A stretch of 64,000 bases of DNA from Gordionus sp. m RMFG-2023. Its lineage: Eukaryota > Nematomorpha > Gordioida > Chordodea > Parachordodidae. The stretch lies in the NCBI RefSeq assembly GCF_954871325.1, contig NC_088779.1:16618846-16682845 (forward strand), given 5' to 3'. Of the stretch, positions 1 to 11,512 are shown one piece after another (position 1 is the first letter of the stretch; each line of letters begins with the position of its first letter). The notes beneath the pieces are model-generated. The model was not told the origin of the DNA. It searched no databases and worked only from the letters and a program-made list of their open reading frames with translations. Made by a program: the position numbers and the translations under genes.

Positions 1-387
1 ACAGAATAGAATATAAACATTTATACAAAAATTATCAACCTCCCCCATTATTATCAATAAATCATCTATTATGATTCCCAGATTCTACATGAGCGGGAGG
101 GGTAGGAACAGTTTGCATCCTATTTTTTTGAGGAGAGTAGGGGGTAGGCGGCTTTAATGGGGGTAAGATAAATTTTTTGGGGGGTTATCTATTAAATTTG
201 AGATGAAATAGGAAATTAATACTTTTATTATAGAACTATTATAATACAATTCATCGACCAAATGTATATATTGCAATTACATTGTTTTCCAAATTCTACT
301 ATCCTTTTAAATTGATATTTTAGCAAGCTCATAATGCTATAATAATGAATTCATTGTAAATAATCGAGGTTTTAATTGAATTTATCT
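1..387. other. Unassigned AT-rich flank
   Basis: No gene or clear repeat boundary is seen. G-rich runs at 90-180 (ggggtaggcgg, ttttttggggggtt) resemble the G-rich block inside the tandem duplication that follows, so this may be a decayed older unit; that is inference. Confidence 0.3.
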
Positions 388-388
388 A

Positions 389-548
389 AAAAATAAATCC
401 TTTATATTTACAAAATAAATCCTTTGTATTTACAAAATAAATCCTTTGTATTTACAAAATAAATCCTTTGTATTTACAAAATAAATCCTTGTATTTACAA
501 AATAAATCCTCTGTATTACAAAATAAATCCTTTATATTTACAAAATAT
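389..548. repeat. 21-bp minisatellite, array 1
   Basis: About seven head-to-tail copies of a 21-bp unit containing ataaatcctttgtatttac, with single-base variants and some units shortened by one base. Direct reading of the sequence. Confidence 0.9.
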
Positions 549-1328
549 TGATATTTGGCAGGTGGTAAATTTTTTAGGGGGGTAGGCAAAGGTTTTTGAA
601 GGGGGTTTGCATCCAGTGAAAATTCTGTCATGTAGACGCTGATGATTCCAGACTTTTGAATATGATCTCCTAAAAATGATTTGGTTATCCTTGAATAATT
701 CACTCAAAGATAAAATTTCCTCAAAGAATATCAGTGATAAAATAACTATTGAATAATTTTATAAAAATGATAATATAGAGGCCTCTTCACCATTTTGATT
801 ATAAAGAAAATATAATATTGATAGGAAATTAATTTCTTTCCAATAATAGTTCTTCCAAACATTATCGGCTTCTTCTACATTATTTTGGTCATAAATGGTA
901 GTATGCTGCATCGTAAACCTGAACGTGATAATCTCGTAGCAGTGATAATATAGGGGTGATAATTGCGATATTTTCATAACATCCCATAAAATTCGATCCT
1001 TTAGTGGTGACATTTTCACGTGTTTTAAATTTAATTTAAAAAATATATAAGTATAATACCGTTAGATACATTTAATTTAGAATCTAAACTATTTCGAGTT
1101 TCTCCTTTTATTTCATGTCAATTTATAATCATGAATAAATATAATATTAAATGCAATTTTCAATATATAATTATATTCCTAAAAATAAAACTCATACTTT
1201 ATTTTTTTTAATCAAATAATTAATTAAATACAATATATATAAATATAAAATGACAACTTCATTTTATAAATGAGTATAGATTTGTAAAAAACAATACCCA
1301 TATCGATTTTAGGTTTATTGAGCATATA

Positions 1329-1514
1329 TTTACAAAATAAATCCTTTGTATTTACAAAATAAATCCTTTGTATTTACAAAATAAATCCTTTGTATTTACA
1401 AAATAAATCCTTTGTATTTACAAAATAAATCCTTGTATTTACAAAATAAATCCTTTGTATTACAAAATAAATCCTTTATATTTACAAAATAAATCCTTTA
1501 TATTTACAAAATAT
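1329..1514. repeat. 21-bp minisatellite, array 2
   Basis: About eight copies of the same 21-bp unit as at 389-548, heading the second large tandem unit. It differs in copy number from array 1, as expected for replication slippage after the large duplication. Confidence 0.9.
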
Positions 1515-2289
1515 TGATATTTGGCAGGTGGTAAATTTTTTAGGGGGGTAGGCAAAGGTTTTTGAAGGGGGTTTGCATCCAGTGAAAATTCTGTCATGTA
1601 GACGCTGATGATTCCAGACTTTTGAATATGATCTCCTAAAAATGATTTGGTTATCCTTGAATAATTCACTCAAAGATAAAATTTCCTCAAAGAATATCAG
1701 TGATAAAATAACTATTGAATAATTTTATAAAAATGATAATATAGAGGCCTCTTCACCATTTTGATCATAAAGAAAATATAATATTGATAGGAAATTAATT
1801 TCTTTCCAATAATAGTTCTTCGAAACATTATCGGCTTCTTCTACATTATTTTGGTCATAAATGGTAGTATGCTGCATCGTAAACCTGAACGTGATAATCT
1901 CGTAGCAGTGATAATATAGGGGTGATAATTGCGATTTCATAACATCCCATAAAATTCGATCCTTTATTTGTGGTGACATTTTCATAAACGTGTTTTAAAT
2001 TTAATTTAAAAAATATATAAGTATAATACCGTTAGATACATTTAATTTAGAATCTAAACTATTTCGAGTTTCTCCTTTTATTTCATGTCAATTTATAATC
2101 ATGAATAAATATAATATTAAATGCAATTTTCAATATATAATTATATTCCTAAAAATAAAACTCACCCTTTATTTTTTTTAATCAAATAATTAATTAAATA
2201 CAATAAATATAAAATGACAACTTCATTTTATAAATGAGTATAGATTTGTAAAAACATAAAAATACCCATATCGATTTTAGGTTTATTGA

Positions 2290-4010
2290 GCATATAGACC
2301 TTAAATTTGGTGATGACATATTTTTATATCTAATTTCTTCATCTTTTGAAAGACTTTCCTGGTTTGAGTATTTTGCCAAAATATAGTTTTTTAACCAAAA
2401 ATATAAAAAATCACTCTCTGGTGAACACTTAATAATGACTAAGTACTTTGAAAAAGTTTATCGTTTTTGAAAAATTTTTAAATCTATTTCGATTGTTTTT
2501 TACAATCATAACTCCTAAAGTGACCGCTTAATAAAGTAAGTTACCATTTTGAACTATATATTTTTGAAAATTTTTAAAATATTTTAGGCTATATTTTGTA
2601 ATGTTTTTAAGTGACCTCTAAAAAATAATATTTAGGCTTTTTTGTGAAATGATATACTTCACCGTTATAAAAAGTAAGTGACCATTAAAAAATATTTTTT
2701 GTCGAAAAATTTTTAAATGATATTCTCGGATGTTCTATAATTATATCTACTAAAGTTACTTGTTAAAAAAGTGACCAATATAAAAAGATTTTTATTTTAT
2801 TAGTCAAATTCATAAAATAGAGAAATAATATAATTCAGAAGCTGATAAATTTTAATCAAAAACTTTTCCGTTTTTTTTAAATGAGAATTAATATTCAAAT
2901 GCTTTGGTAGGAAAAATAATTTATTATCACTTGCCGTTTTTTCAAACAAATTCTCATTTAAAACGAGCATTTAAAAATAATAAAAAATGTCATTACCACT
3001 ATTTTTACAGTTCTTTAGAACATATTTTATTAAAACTAGCATTTATTAAAAAAAATAAGTCAGATTATCTATAAATAATTTTAAATTTTTTTAATTTATT
3101 TGCTTATGTGCATCAATCGTATCGCATGTTGGTGGTCGAAAAATAACCTAAAGATTTTTTAGCCCAACAAATGACAAGTGTTGCTAGCGAAAGGGTTTCG
3201 GTGGAATTCCTAACAAAAAGTAGATCTGTCGGAATAAAGCAGAAAGGCGTAAATAATCTTTATATTTTTTTTATTAATAGATTTTAAATGATATTCCTTT
3301 ATAGTCTAATTTATGTGTTGATTTTTTTATCGTCGTTTTAAGTAAATATTTAATTCATTCTTACCTGATAAACCCAATATTTTAAAATATTCTTATTTCA
3401 AAAATAAATTTTTAAATGAAAATTATCAGCTACTGAATTACATTATTAATTAATTTATTAAACCATTTAATGAATCCATTTTAATAAATATACAGAGAGT
3501 TTTTAAATTACAAATCACTATTTTTAATTACATTTATAATTGAGATTAAAACGAAAGTTTTTAAATATTAATTTTTATTAATGAAAACACTGGAAAAGTT
3601 TTCAAATGAAATTAATCAGCTTAATTATATTTGCTTACTTTAAAAGAAGATAAACCTAAAAGATCATTAAAAAAAAATTTTTTTCTAAATGGCCACTCTT
3701 TAAGTGATCACTTTATAAAACATAAAATTTTTCAATAAAAAAATATTCTTCAAAATGGTATTTTACTTTTTTAAACGGTCACTTAAAAATATTACAAAAA
3801 ACAGCCTAAAAGATAATTTTAAATATTTTCCAAATAAATAATTTCAAAATCACTTTCTTTTTAAAGCTGCCACTTTAGTGGTTATTATTATATAAAAAAC
3901 AACCAATAAATAGAATTTAAAATTTTTTCAAAAAAGTTTATTAAAACCGTTTCAAAGTGGTAATTCTTATTAAAGGGTTAAGCAGATACTGTGTTTACAA
4001 AAGATAGGTT
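2290..4010. mobile_element. Long inverted-repeat (palindromic) element
   Basis: The left arm (about 2440-2900) pairs, as its reverse complement, with about 3560-3985. Shared blocks in the same order include attttaggct, gtaatgtttttaagtgacc, taccattttgaa and tcaaaaacttttcc. The centre lies near 3120-3240. The outer left stretch (2290-2420, with gaccttaaatttgg and tatttttatatctaatttctt) also matches 37590-37740 and the reverse of 47020-47220, where those segments are the ends of pogo-type elements. No open frame is visible. I infer a non-autonomous element with very long inverted repeats whose outermost ends are lost. Confidence 0.65.
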
Positions 4011-4139
4011 AAAGAATTATTAGTGAATTTTTTGTTAAAAAGAATAATAATCTTTTAGTTCACTCCAAGAGATCACTAAATATACTCGACTTAGCGGACT
4101 AAAGAGGAAGTAGGTTTAATTGACTAAATGGGCCGATCT

Positions 4140-4480
4140 GAGCAGGAAATTCCTTCAAATACTTTTTGGCTCCGATAATGTTTTTCTTTTAAAATTTTAA
4201 TTAAACCCAAGTCATCTTTACTAAAGCCCATTTTTTAAAATTATTACCGGTTTGTTTAATAAAAAAAATGAAATTACAAAGTAGAAAGTTTGAATTTTAT
4301 TTGTCCAACTTTATATGTCTATAACTTAAAACACAGCTGATAGAATTTTATAAAATTTACAGATAACATTGATAATTTATCCCTCTCTCAAGCTATAAAA
4401 TTTATTTAATTTTATATAGAATTGGCTAAATTATTGCTAAAACAATGGGTATAAGTTCAATTGGAACACGGTATATTTTA
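4140..4480. mobile_element. Tc1/mariner-type end fragment
   Basis: This stretch matches the right part of the Tc1-like element at 47459-48546: tttttggctcc...taatgtttttct, the segment with tttgtccaactt, then gctgatagaatttta and the terminal caattggaacacggta. It keeps one long terminal repeat and a short subterminal part, with no usable coding. It is more diverged than the 48-kb copy. Confidence 0.6.
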
Positions 4481-4654
4481 AAATTAGCCGAGCCTATATT
4501 TTAACTATAACTATAGCCAAGGTTTATCTGATTTTTATTGAAAGACCTAATTAGGTTTAACCGATTTAGTTAGCCACACTATTTGTAGAATATTTGATAA
4601 GAGATTATTAAACGGAAAAAATTTGATATATATTTTTTATATTGTTTAGCGTCA

Positions 4655-4783
4655 TTAACTTGGGCAATTTCCACTAGAACAACCATTATTAGATTCTGCA
4701 AAAGATTGGCCTTTAATAAATTTATAAAATAAAAATATTTTACACAAATATTTACTTTCTTCATAATTTAGTCTGAGATCCAT
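4655..4783 (-). CDS. Small open frame with a CSSGNC motif, hypothetical
   Basis: A 42-codon frame begins at ATG 4783 and ends ...AESNNGCSSGNCPS. An internal 45-nt GT...AG stretch (gtaaatattt to attaaag) could be an in-frame intron, since it is a multiple of three and similar in length to introns elsewhere in the window. The end resembles the cysteine segment SMCSNGNCGG of the secreted gene at 13436-13868. No family is recognised and no signal peptide is seen. A spurious short frame is quite possible. Confidence 0.3.
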   Translation of the reverse strand: MDLRLNYEESKYLCKIFLFYKFIKGQSFAESNNGCSSGNCPS

Positions 4784-4896
4784 ATTTAATTTTAAAAAAA
4801 TGCTTCCTGAGGCAGATATTTTAAAAAATTATTGAGTAGGCCTCGTTTATAGTAATGGCGAAAATAGCGCGATATCATCTCTTACAAAATATATAT

Positions 4897-4945
4897 TAAG
4901 GGAGACTGGGGATTTAATGAATCCAGGGTTATAGCGAGACGTGGC
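4897..4945. repeat. Possible pogo-type terminal repeat
   Basis: taagggagactgggg followed by ccagggttatagcg resembles the GGGGAGACCGGGG ends of the pogo-type elements and the reverse of 13391-13416 (ttcgccataaccctggtcccc). No partner end is seen nearby, so this is a fragment. Confidence 0.4.
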
Positions 4946-5364
4946 TTTATTTTCTATAGCATTAAACTCTAAGGGATAATTTTTTTACTAAAACTATATT
5001 ATATAATGCATATACGGCTATAATTTTTATTTTTAGACAGCTTGAAGAAATTTAATAATGCATTATATGATTCTTACCTGCAAAAGTAACTTTTTAAGCC
5101 TTTAATATTTTTCAAAAATAAAGATTAGTATATATTTTTACCACCCTAAAATCAACTTATATAAAAGAAAAAATTTTATTTTATAGAATATTAATTTATC
5201 CGAGCAAAATTGATATTATAAATACTTCAAAATATGATCTTAATCAAAATGGTAGGCATTGGGTTTTTATGAGGTTAAAATTTTTTTAATTTTAATATGG
5301 AAAAAAAGATTTAAATTAGTTCAGTTAGCTATTATTTTTGATAATTTTGAAACTAAATTTTGTA

Positions 5365-5671
5365 TTATTGTATAGTAAAAAAATAAAATATATATAAAGG
5401 ATCAGCAGCTAAATCCATATAATTACCTTCAAAATCATGAAGATGCACAAATAATAAATGTTCGAATTTCATTTTTAAACGGAATTTTTTAAAAGCCTCA
5501 ACCCCTTCGTAACTGTCAACGCTCAACTTTTAGAAAACTTTTGATCTGCCAAAATTTCACAGAAATGGAGTTTTTATGAGCCTGAGATTCCTGCAAGTCC
5601 TGGGTTTCATCAAGACAATCAAACCTACCTACAAATTCAAATAAAGCAATCAATTTAAAAAGGCCTACCAC
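5365..5671 (-). pseudogene. Candidate host exon or decayed gene
   Basis: Two protein-like frames overlap on the minus strand. The first (5671-5516, 52 codons, no ATG) contains LDETQDLQESQAHKNS and VKFWQIKSFLKV. The second (about 5530-5365) contains DSYEGVEAFKKFRLKMKF and HDFEGNYMDLAADPLY. They run into one another with a shift of frame, which suggests one gene with a small indel, or an unresolved splice. Base composition is less AT-rich than the flanks. The product is not recognised. The first frame overlaps the direct repeat at 5618-5902, so its upstream part may belong to the neighbouring LINE. Confidence 0.35.
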
Positions 5672-5902
5672 TTAGACTCTCATTTTAATATACACAATTT
5701 AGAATTATTTTTGCCAAAACAATTTTTAATCCAAATATTCTTCAACCACAAAACCAATAAATTAATATTAATATAATCACAACAAAGCCATTTTATACGC
5801 AATCAAACCTACCTACAAATTCAAATATAGTAATCAGTTCAAAAAGGCCTACCACCCAGACTCTCTCATTTTAATCCACACAATTTAGAATCAAGGATTG
5901 CC
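5618..5902 (+). repeat. 182-bp direct repeat ahead of LINE copy 1
   Basis: Two diverged copies of caatcaaacctacctacaaa...aaaaaggcctaccac...cacaatttagaat begin at 5618 and about 5800. They sit just before the LINE N-terminal open frames, where 5' UTR or promoter monomers would be expected. Tandem 5' monomers are known in other LINEs such as mouse L1; their role here is inference. Confidence 0.6.
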
Positions 5903-6126
5903 ATCTTTTTTCTTTTTTTTTCATTTACACCAGAAGTTAACTAATACACATAAATATATTTTATTTTCTTTAGTTCTTTTAATTAAAACTTATTTAATAA
6001 CAAATAACCAACCTCTATCAAACACCAACCAACCCCAACAACCTTTATGCCCATTCTTTCCTCTCATATTTAATAACCTTATCTTTACAACATCATTATT
6101 CTCTGCAGATTATTTCTTCCTAGTCT

Positions 6127-6432
6127 ATGTCACATCCCCATTCTCAACACAATTATTCACAACCTTTCTTTATCCACACAATGGAACGCTGCCCCACGTG
6201 TTCCAAAAACATAAAAATCACCAAATCCGGCCTTTTCACCAAGCACAAATCCAAAGGCAGTGCTTGTCCTGAGTCTGGAAAGCGTCCTTCCCCTCTCTTC
6301 CAAAATCCCCTCTCCATTTTTTCTACTCACAGATATACTTCCACCTCATCCAATAACGCCCACATACCAACCACATCAGACACATTCATTTCCCTCCACC
6401 TACCACTCACGTCGACATCATTAACTTTCTAA
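6127..6432 (+). pseudogene. LINE copy 1 N-terminal zinc-finger segment
   Basis: The best start is the ATG at 6181, giving MERCPTCSKNIKITKSG and then LFTKHKSKGSACPESGK: a single C-x2-C...H...C finger, expected to bind nucleic acid. LINE copies 2 and 3 keep the counterpart (RKHDSHLCLNSGK near 10450-10490; ICPTCRKFIHL near 18560). The frame closes at 6432, while the conserved SRIPKGSR block continues just downstream in another frame, so a shift lies between them. Confidence 0.7.
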
Positions 6433-6898
6433 AATCCGACAAACCTCCCATTATTTCTAGAATTCCCAAAGGCTCTAGAATACAAGTAGCCAAAGCTCTC
6501 TCTACCTGTCTTCATTCACTATTAAATAACTTTTCCTCTCTAGATCATGGCTCAAACTTTTTTCATTTTCTTTCACGACTCTCCAACCTCCCAATCCTGA
6601 GATTCACAAATCTTTAACCCAACAAATTAAAGACGCAACCATACACCCCCTCACCCTCACATCCACTTTTTCTCCTCATAATTCTAAAAAACTTTCCAGC
6701 CTCCAATTAAAGGCTAAGATAATTTCTAACAAAATAAACAATCTAAACATCAAATCTGCTCTCCGCTTACTAGCATCTGACGACTCAATTGCAACCAGTA
6801 ATGAGGAGAGCTACAACAAACTTAAGCACCCTCCTGGAGGTGACCTTATACCTCCTCCTCCGCCCAACATATTTCCCACTAATTTCACCCCCGTCGAG

Positions 6899-8551
6899 GT
6901 GCGCAAAAGTATCCTATCCTTTCATCACGACTCCTCGCCCGGGTATGATGGGCTTCGCCCCATCTTCCTCCAGGACCTTACATCCCCCCTCATAGTCAGC
7001 CAGGTCCCTATTTTACAGAATCTAACAACATTCTGCAACAAAATTGCACATGGACCTGTTCCCGAATCCATCAGGCCACTCCTGTTCGGCGCTAAATTAA
7101 TCGCACTCGAAAAGCCGAACAAGGACATCCGGCCGATAGCAATCGGGACCGTATTCCGTCGCCTCGTTGCTAAACTCATAGCTTCCAAAATTAAGGACAA
7201 CGCAGCCTTAATTTTAGCACCCCATCAACTCGGTATTGGCATCCAAGGAGGTTGCGAAATAGCCACACACGCTACTCGCATCCATCTCCAAACCAACCCT
7301 AGTGACGAAATCCTCGTCAAAATTGATTTTTCTAACGCCTTCAACTCCATTCGCCGTTCCCACTTTCTTCCACAAATATACCACTCATTTCCCACCTTCT
7401 CCCAATTTTTCCACTCCTGCTATTCCAAGCCATCTCATCTCCAATTCAACCTACTTACTTTCATCATCTGAAGGGATCCAGCAAGGCGATCCTCTATGCT
7501 CGATACTTTTCTGCATTGGAATCAACGAAATGGTCAAAAACATTTCTACCAACTGCAATCTTCCACTCCACACTTGGTACATCGACGACGGAATGTTCTG
7601 CGGCTCCCCTCACGAGGTCGCCAAGGCCCTCGCCATCATTAATACACATTCCGCCGCAATTGGACTTTCACTTAACGAACAAAAAACCGAGATCTGTCCA
7701 CTTCATTGTTTCATCCCATTCACCCATAACTTCTTACAACCGAGCTATCATCCCTCACTCATCTCGGCTCACCTGTCGGTGGCTTGCAATCCATTAATCA
7801 CTTCTTCTCTAACGCATCATCTAGCTTACTTCATTTCAAAAACATCTCTAAATTTCTCCCTCGCCATCAAGCTTTTTTTCTCCTCAAAAACTTTTACTAC
7901 ATTCCTAAAATTCTTTACGCTCTTCGATCCACCTCAATCTTTAAATTTCCCGACTCACTAAAATCATTTGAAACTTCCGTCAAATCTCTTGCCGAAGAGA
8001 TCCTTAATCTTCGCTTCAACCATAATTCATGGCTACAAGCATCACTTCCATGCAAGCTCGGGGGCATCGGCTTACGCTCACCTTTAACTCTTTCCATCAG
8101 TGGATTCATCGCCTCCCGCCTCTCATCTGACTCACACATTAGCCAGCTTTCTCACTTTCCTGACCCATTATTAGCTGAAGCCCAGACCATTTGGGACAAT
8201 TCCGTTGTCCCAAACACTCCTCGACCCTCCTCCTGTTTACAGAGAGACTGGGATACTCCACTCAACGAAGGCTCCGTCGCTTACCTAAAATCGAGCCTTC
8301 ATGACGACGATCTCACAGTCTTTCACCAATTAAACCAAGGATCGGGTTACGAGTTTCTGGAAACTATACCCTCCAACAACCTCGACTTATTGCTGACAGC
8401 TGACGAGCTAAGATTTGCCATTGGATTACGGCTCAATTGTTCTACCATATTAATGCAAACACTGCGAAACCAGCGTCGATCGCAAGGGCAGACATTGCCT
8501 CCATTGCCGCTTTTGCCGAGGCCGTTTTCCACGGCACACCAATTGCAATGA
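6899..8551 (+). pseudogene. LINE copy 1 reverse transcriptase
   Basis: RT landmarks read in order: PGYDGLRPIFLQD, IRPIAIGTVFRRLVAKLIAS, APHQLGIGIQGGCEIATHA, motif A FSNAFNS (near 7330), SEGIQQGDPL, the catalytic YIDDG (near 7580), and thumb-like FKNISKFLPRHQAFFLLKNF. The frame changes near 7450 and again near 7770, then stays open to about 8450. Catalytic aspartates are present although the gene is interrupted. Family-typical 'GGCE' and 'GIQQGDPL' motifs are shared with LINE copies 3 and 4. Confidence 0.85.
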
Positions 8552-8981
8552 CATCATATTGCGCGCTCTCAAATCCGCAGGCATTCCATCAAGACTTGAA
8601 CCGACCGGCATTTTTAGATCCGACGGAAAACGTCCTGATGGAATGTCCTTGATTCCTTGGTCAAGGGGCCAGCTACTAGTCTGGGACTTCACCTGCATAG
8701 ACCCAAATGCACCATCCAACCACAACGTCGATGCCCTCGCTCTAGCAGAAACTCGTAAAACTATCAAATATAGTTACATAGACCCCTCTTTCTTATTCAT
8801 ACCTATCGCCTGCTCTACTCTTACCACCTTCGGTAGCAAAGCTCTAAGTTTTTTTAAAGAATTAGGCAAACGGATTCGGGAAAAAACCGATCAGCCTAAA
8901 GAGTCCCTTTTCTTACGACAAAGACTTGCTACCGCCATCATTCGCTCTAACTACCTAAGTTTCATCTCTTCCATTGAATAA
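8454..8981 (+). pseudogene. LINE copy 1 zinc knuckle and restriction-like endonuclease
   Basis: From 8454 the frame reads CKHCETSVDRKGRHCLHC, then RHTNCNDIILRALKSAG, then the nuclease core KRPDGMSLIPW and LLVWDFTC, ending FLRQRLATAIIRSNY near 8955. The PD...(D/E)-type core after a cysteine-histidine knuckle matches the R2-type RLE that nicks the insertion target (established for that group). It is one frame off from the upstream RT, so one shift lies near 8453. Confidence 0.8.
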
Positions 8982-9275
8982 TCTCCTATGTCTATGCTCT
9001 CTCTCTCCCTTCTCTTTCCTAGTTTCCATTCTTTTATCCCTTACCCTCTTTCGCAAATTATATTTTTATATTTTTTTTACCTTTATTAATTTTACCATAT
9101 AAAAAAATTTATTATTTACTATAAACTTTTGATAACATATTATATCAGCAACTATTGAAATAAAGAGAGAATTTATATAAAAAAAAAATAACACATTCAT
9201 ATCCAATAAAATTCACATATAGATATTTTAATACTATTTAACCTTTCAACTAATTTAATACTTTATTATATATTT

Positions 9276-10161
9276 CAGACTGCAGGTACCATTTGCACGG
9301 CCCGGCCCGGATTAAAAAAAATTTCGGCCCAGATATTTAAAAAAAAATTTTGAGGCCCGGCCCAGATTTAATTTTTTAGGTCCGGCTCGGAATTTTTTAA
9401 AAATTTTCGACCTGGTATATATAAAAATTCACCTATTTGGTATTTTTTCATATTTTTCGGCGAGTATTATCATTTAATAAGCAAGCATATTAGGCTAATG
9501 TTGTTAAAAGACTAGTTATGAGCCGATTTATAAAAACGGCTAATTCAATATTATCGCTAGAAAAATATTGACTAAGCCTCGAAATTTCAATACTATATGT
9601 CCAGACCTTTGCTCCTTCTATGATCAAAATTTTCAGGCTTGCATAATATTTTTCTGAATAAAAAACTGAGTTAGCCGTTTTTAAAAATCGGCTCAAAACG
9701 AGCCGTTTAACAACACTAAAACATATTTTATTTATTTTTATTCTAAACAGATATTTAGTAAATTACAAATTGATACTATAAAAAATTTTTGTTAATATTT
9801 TTTTAGAATATACTATATTAATGGTTATAAAAAAATAAAACTGATATTTTAATTAATAAAAAATATAACATATATTATATAATAATGTATTTCTTTGCGT
9901 ATTTATTCCATGGCAGGAAAACTATAATTATATTATGTAATAGATACTATGAGTGTTAGCTAGTGTTAACTATCACCAAACATTATATTAATCATAACTA
10001 TATAATCATTATAACCATATCTAATTGACGAATATAATAATTCGTGTTGTATAAATTTTTAAAAAAATAAGGCCCGACCCGGCCCGGGTATTTAAAAAAA
10101 AATTTTTTAGACCCGACCCGGTCTGGGTTTTTTAAAAAAAAAATTTTCCTGCAGGTCTCTG
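9276..10161. mobile_element. CAGA-ended TIR element with GC-rich ends, copy 1
   Basis: The left end cagactgcaggtaccatttgc and right end cctgcaggtctctg form inverted termini, each followed by cggcccggccc-type blocks alternating with A/T runs (9297-9400 and 10072-10140). The interior is AT-rich with no transposase, and carries the foldback element at 9496-9718. atatattt borders both sides and may be an 8-bp duplication, but the region is too AT-rich to be sure. CAG-type ends with 8-bp duplications suggest a non-autonomous hAT; this is inference. Confidence 0.6.
9496..9718. mobile_element. Foldback MITE, GGCTC family, copy 1
   Basis: A near-perfect palindrome: the left arm ttatgagccgattt...aaacggctaa pairs with the right arm ttagccgtttttaaaaatcg...gagccg, bounded by tgttgttaaa and tttaacaaca. 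No coding. A close copy lies at 35424-35639 with the same spacer landmarks (cagacctttg, ctccttctatga). Confidence 0.75.
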
Positions 10162-11215
10162 AATATATTTATATATTTTTTCTATAATCATAAATTTTCT
10201 TTTTACATGCTTTTATTTTTTGAACACATTTAACACTCACATTCATTTGAACAATAAGTTAATTTTTTTTTATACCCAAAGACTCAAATTTTTTTACATA
10301 TCTTTGAATCTCTCCATATTTTTACTTTTATCAAAAAAAAAATATTATTTTATTTTTATATTTCACTAAGTTCCCATCCAAAGTTATATCATGGTAAACG
10401 CTTGTTGCCATGTGTACTTGAGAATAATCTCACTTCATTTGAATGGCACTTTTAGGAAACATGATTCACACCTTTGCCTTAATTCTGGAAAATTCCCCCT
10501 CCCTTCCCTCCTAGATCCTTCTATTAGGTCTCCTTACTCGTGTGACCCCAGTCCTGATTGTCGTTCCTCAAACTCTGTTGATTTATTTCTTATTTCACAT
10601 AAGCTCACAGTCTTATCTAGGATCCTTAGCAGCCCAAGAATCGATTTCAAAAGTCTCTTATAAATAATTTGAATTCTGATTTCTTCTCAACATCCTTATG
10701 GTTAGACCTGATTAGTTAAACCCAAAAATAGAATAAATAATTTATCTCTCAATTAAGGAGAAAGTGTCCAATTTTGGAAATACCATTATTGATTATTTTA
10801 CTTCATCTAACTCTTTAAATCCTACTTCCGCTGTAAATTGATATCTGAAAAATTAGATCTTGGTGATATTAGCGGTGCTGCACGTATTTTGACTTCTGAT
10901 AATACTATTTCCCCCATCAACGATTCTACTTTTCAACAGCTTCTCAAAAAATATCCACCTGCTATCCCTTTTAACATTCACCCATAAGGCCCTTCTTTTA
11001 CTCCCTTTACCTATGATAAAGTTCTTAAGTGTTTGAAGTCCTTTAAAAAAGGGACGAAAGGCGGTTTAGATCAGACCAGTTTTTTTGTTGATTTAATCCA
11101 ATGCTCTGATAGTGGTTTTATTGACCCTTCACTAAAATCATTAACCGAACTGTGTAATAATATCCTTATATGCGAAGTTCCTCTTTGTATACGCCCTATT
11201 CTTTTTGGTGCAGGT

Positions 11216-11512
11216 ATATAATCCCTGAAGCCGAATTCGGGTCATGAGCCATTTTTAGTTACGACATAAATATTCTTATTATAATTTTGTTCACATTAAC
11301 CCAAAATTTAGCAATTTAACAGATTTTATAAAAAAAATTGAGCAAACCCAGCGAGTCGACTTACACGAGCCTACTTCATGAGTCGACTAAGCAGCCGACT
11401 AAGCGGGCCGACTGAGTCGGCTCATGCGGCTCCTTGATCGGCTTGAGTCGGAGACGTTTTTTACGACTATGACTCGATTCGCAAGTCGTAAGAACTCGAC
11501 TTATTAACAACA
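11216..11512. mobile_element. Inserted TIR-type repeat within LINE copy 2
   Basis: The block interrupts LINE homology immediately after CIRPILFGAG. It is rich in gtcgact/gagtcgg motifs in both orientations and ends cttattaacaacacta, the same ttaacaacacta terminus as the GGCTC foldback elements. The left terminus is degenerate, and the LINE sequence resumes further along than it stopped, so the insertion was accompanied by a LINE deletion. Confidence 0.5.

Larger units (their letters stand above)
389..2290. repeat. Two-copy tandem duplication, unit ~966 bp
   Basis: Two nearly identical blocks lie head to tail, roughly 389-1326 and 1329-2290. Matching landmarks are offset by 966 bp, for example minus-strand open frames at 759-1019 and 1725-1985 (86 codons each) and at 516-707 and 1482-1673 (63 codons, same translation). 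Each unit starts with a 21-bp minisatellite, then a G-rich stretch (ggggggtaggcaaaggttt), then an AT-rich tail. The open frames match no family I recognise; their survival in both copies is explained by the low divergence of the units and is not by itself evidence for coding. Confidence 0.85.
5618..9060 (+). mobile_element. LINE copy 1, RLE-type non-LTR retrotransposon
   Basis: The fullest of five related copies. In order: direct repeats (5618-5902), an N-terminal CCHC-type finger (CPTC...H...C near 6190-6270), a conserved SRIPKGSRIQVAKAL block near 6450, reverse transcriptase (6899 to about 8440), a cysteine-histidine knuckle near 8454, and a C-terminal restriction-like endonuclease ending at 8981. 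RT upstream with the nuclease downstream is the R2/NeSL/CRE-type plan rather than the APE-type plan. Coding is spread over three frames with at least three frameshifts, so the copy is dead. No clear poly(A) or target-site duplication was found; the 3' end was set by loss of pyrimidine-rich UTR near 9060. Confidence 0.85.

Noticed and set aside
389-548. CRISPR-like array of short repeats
   Set aside because: The 21-bp units abut with no spacers and vary in sequence; it is a eukaryotic minisatellite.
516-1985. Conserved minus-strand proteins duplicated in tandem
   Set aside because: The frames match between units only because the DNA units are nearly identical; there is no recognisable domain or codon-level signal.
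2290-4010. Polinton-like or virus-derived element because of long inverted repeats
   Set aside because: No coding of any sort is present, the size is small, and the outer arm matches pogo-type ends.
8347-8767. Overlapping minus-strand open frames in LINE copy 1
   Set aside because: They are antisense shadows of the LINE endonuclease, made open by its lower AT content.
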